This document shows positions 62,323 to 64,000 of a stretch of DNA of 64,000 bases, in pieces. The notes beneath the pieces were generated by a model. That model worked only from the letters and a program-made list of their open reading frames with translations, made no database searches and was not told the DNA's origin. The DNA comes from Massilia forsythiae (GTDB taxonomy: Bacteria > Pseudomonadota > Gammaproteobacteria > Burkholderiales > Burkholderiaceae_D). The stretch is from contig NZ_CP051685.1 in the NCBI RefSeq assembly GCF_012849555.1, positions 5,146,001 through 5,210,000 of the forward strand, in the 5' to 3' direction. The translations under genes were made by a program, and so were the position numbers. How positions within the stretch are numbered: position 1 is the first letter of the stretch; each line of letters starts with the position of its first letter.

Positions 62323-63666
62323 CGTTCGCGTTCGCGCCGCAATGCGTCGCGCAGTTCGCGCCGCAGTTCGCGCTTTTCCCGCTGTTCCTTCTCGATGCGG
62401 CGGTTGACGGCGTCGACGAAGCCGATTTCCTGGTTCAGCGAGAGATTGCCCGACAACGCGTTGCGCAGGTCCCAGATCTCGCCGCCCGACATCACCAGCT
62501 GGCGCGCGCTGCGCGGCAGCGGCCCCGGTTCGGTCCTGGCCTGGTAGGGGTTCAGCTGCACCACCCAGATCTCGTCCGGCTTCCTGGCGTCGTCCAGCAG
62601 GCCGGCCAGGAAGTTGCGGATCGGCGGATTCTGCGACAGCTGGCCGTCCCACAGCATCAAGCCCCTGGGCGCCAGGGTGTCCTGGTCGGTACCGGCCACG
62701 GCCTGCGCCTGGAACAGCCACGGCACCGCGGCCGAAGCCAGCACGGCGCCCAGCGTGATGCCGCCGTCGTCCGGCGCGCGCTCCGAACTGAAGGCCATGA
62801 AGTCGCCCTCGTGCAGCTCGACCGCGCCCAGCAGCAGGTGCGGAATGTGGCGGGTGACGGACTGCACCGCCGCCGCCAGCGCCGCCGGCGGCGCCAGGCT
62901 GTCGGCGTCGATGCCCTGCCCCTCGTGGAACGCCGGCGGCGGTGCTCGCCAACGCTGCACGGCGGCGTGCAGCAGCGTGCCTTCGCCGATGCCGAGCGCG
63001 TCCATGCGCGCGCGCAGGCGCTCCAGCGCGCCCAGCCGGGCGCCGATGCGCTCCTCGATGGCGCGGCGGTCGGCCGCGTAGCGTTGCCGGCACGGGGTAT
63101 CGGGAGCGAACAGCGCCGCTTCCAGGTGGCTGCGCACCCAGCGTTCGATCTCCAGCGGGATGCCGGCGAACTCGCCCAGCGCCGCCACCAGCGGCCAGTC
63201 GACGCACGGCGCCAGCAGCCGCGGCAGCGAAAAATAGTCCGGCCGCATCCACGGATTGGCCGGCCCGAGGCCGCTGGCGATCAGCGGCCACGCGGTGCGG
63301 TTGAACCAGGTGGCGCACGCCAGCGGGAATTCGTACGGGCTGGACTTGATGTCCCAGCCGGCCAGGCCGGCCGAGTCGCCCAGCGCGCGCCAGAACCGGT
63401 TCAGGCCCCATTCGCTCCAGCCGATGGCCGCGTTCTTGTGCCAGAAATCGTCCAGCCCCTGCTGCGCCTGCGCCGCGCCGCCGGTGACGAAACCGTAGCA
63501 GCCCAGCAGCGCGCTGATGGCGCCGCCGGAGTTGCCGCTGATGGCGGTCAGCACCGGCGCATCGGGCGCCGTTTCGGTGCCGGCCTCGCGGTGAGCGTCG
63601 AAGCCGGCGCGCGCCGCGCCGAGATTATCGAATTCGCGCAGCAGCACCGGCAGCACGCCGCCGGCA

Positions 63667-63823
63667 AGTACTTGACTAGAAATAAATGTGAATTTTGGCA
63701 AACAGAACCGGATGCGTTGCAAGGCGGCGAGTGCAACGCAGTGCGAGCACTGCTAGCAGGAGCCAACGCAGCAACGCGCCGGTTATGGCAGCCAAAAACA
63801 CATTTATTTCTGGGCGAGTACTT
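63667..63823. mobile_element. 143-bp MITE-like inverted-repeat element with 7-bp flanking repeats
   Basis: AGTACTT flanks the element at 63667-63673 and 63817-63823. The interior (63674-63816) has facing terminal repeats: AGAAATAAATGTG at 63678-63690 and its exact reverse complement at 63799-63811. The pairing continues imperfectly (TTTTGGC, AACCGG, GCGTTGC). A near-palindromic centre contains GCAGTGCGAGCACTGC. It has no coding capacity and interrupts the patatin gene after codon ~24. AGTACT is itself palindromic, so the exact ends are uncertain. Confidence 0.65.
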
Positions 63824-64000
63824 ACACGCCGCATGACTACCGCCGCCCTGGCAGGCAATCGCGATGCCCTTGTTGATGCCCTGTGTGATCGCCATCGGAT
63901 TCTCCCTGGGCCTGCGCCCGCCGTTCGCTGCCGTTCCTGCCGGCTGCCGTTCGTATTAGGCAGATGGCGCCGGCGGTCGTTCCAGGGTGAGCCGGCTTGT

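Larger units (their letters stand above)
61567..63895 (-). pseudogene. patatin-like phospholipase, disrupted by an inserted element and a frameshift
   Basis: The gene starts at ATG 63895 (AGGGAGA upstream) with KGIAIACQGGGSHAA, the patatin oxyanion loop. It is then broken by an inverted-repeat element (63674-63816). The patatin frame resumes at VLAGGVLPVLLREFDNL with the nucleophile in SGNSGGAISA and the catalytic Asp in MLWDGQLSQNPPIRN. A second lesion at 62295-62322, a 14-bp tandem duplication, shifts the frame; the conserved C-terminal part (VDRIVMDSDG, GATSKLDRDPHLQRVL) continues in the next frame to 61567. Only the middle ~480 codons remain in one frame. Confidence 0.8.

Overview
The window is GC-rich DNA, roughly two thirds G+C by eye, that looks like a beta-proteobacterial chromosome. 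The closest fit is the Massilia/Telluria/Duganella group (Oxalobacteraceae). This is inferred from gene content: a PEP-CTERM/EpsH-type glycosyltransferase, Burkholderiales-type porins, CzcCBA with a CzcI-like protein, DUF3422, and mixed REP-like intergenic palindromes. I saw no rRNA, tRNA or CRISPR array.

Layout. 0-9 kb holds the end of an alpha/beta hydrolase, ldcA, the ABC-F ATPase ybiT, and NAD genes: nadA-nadC, a Sir2 deacylase, and nadB facing the other way beyond an EamA transporter. 9-12 kb has two translationally coupled glycosyltransferases. 12-18 kb has a stress flavoprotein, pnuC coupled to a periplasmic amidohydrolase, a 19-cysteine Csp-like copper protein, two small hypothetical genes, a tyrosine recombinase under a LexA-type SOS box, and a TorF-type outer-membrane protein. 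18.3-27 kb is the complete kdp potassium system, headed by KdpE-type direct repeats and two micro-membrane proteins. 27-38.5 kb is a Tad-type pilus locus with several pseudopilins, CpaB, a frameshifted secretin, an FHA-fused CpaF ATPase, TadB, TadC and a DUF192 protein. It is followed almost immediately by a large exported Rhs protein whose tip looks like a PD-(D/E)XK nuclease plus a membrane tail.

At 44,590-44,617, in a gap of nearly 0.8 kb, lies a 28-bp sequence matching the XerCD dif site (23 of 28 positions identical to E. coli dif as I remember it). Most genes to its left run rightwards and most to its right run leftwards. All GGGNAGGG octamers (the E. coli KOPS consensus) that I found by eye point towards it. 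I infer that the window spans the replication terminus.

Right of dif come a beta-barrel/PstS-like pair and then an aldarate operon: galactarate dehydratase, porin, MFS transporter and talarate/galactarate-type dehydratase. It diverges from a LacI-family regulator, with three related 16-bp palindromes between them. Next are a 54-residue small gene, the czcCBA metal-efflux operon with a CzcI-like protein, a DUF3422 protein, and a patatin phospholipase gene broken twice: by a 143-bp inverted-repeat element near its 5' end and by a 14-bp tandem duplication in its distal part.

All calls come from reading the sequence and recalled family knowledge. No database search was run.
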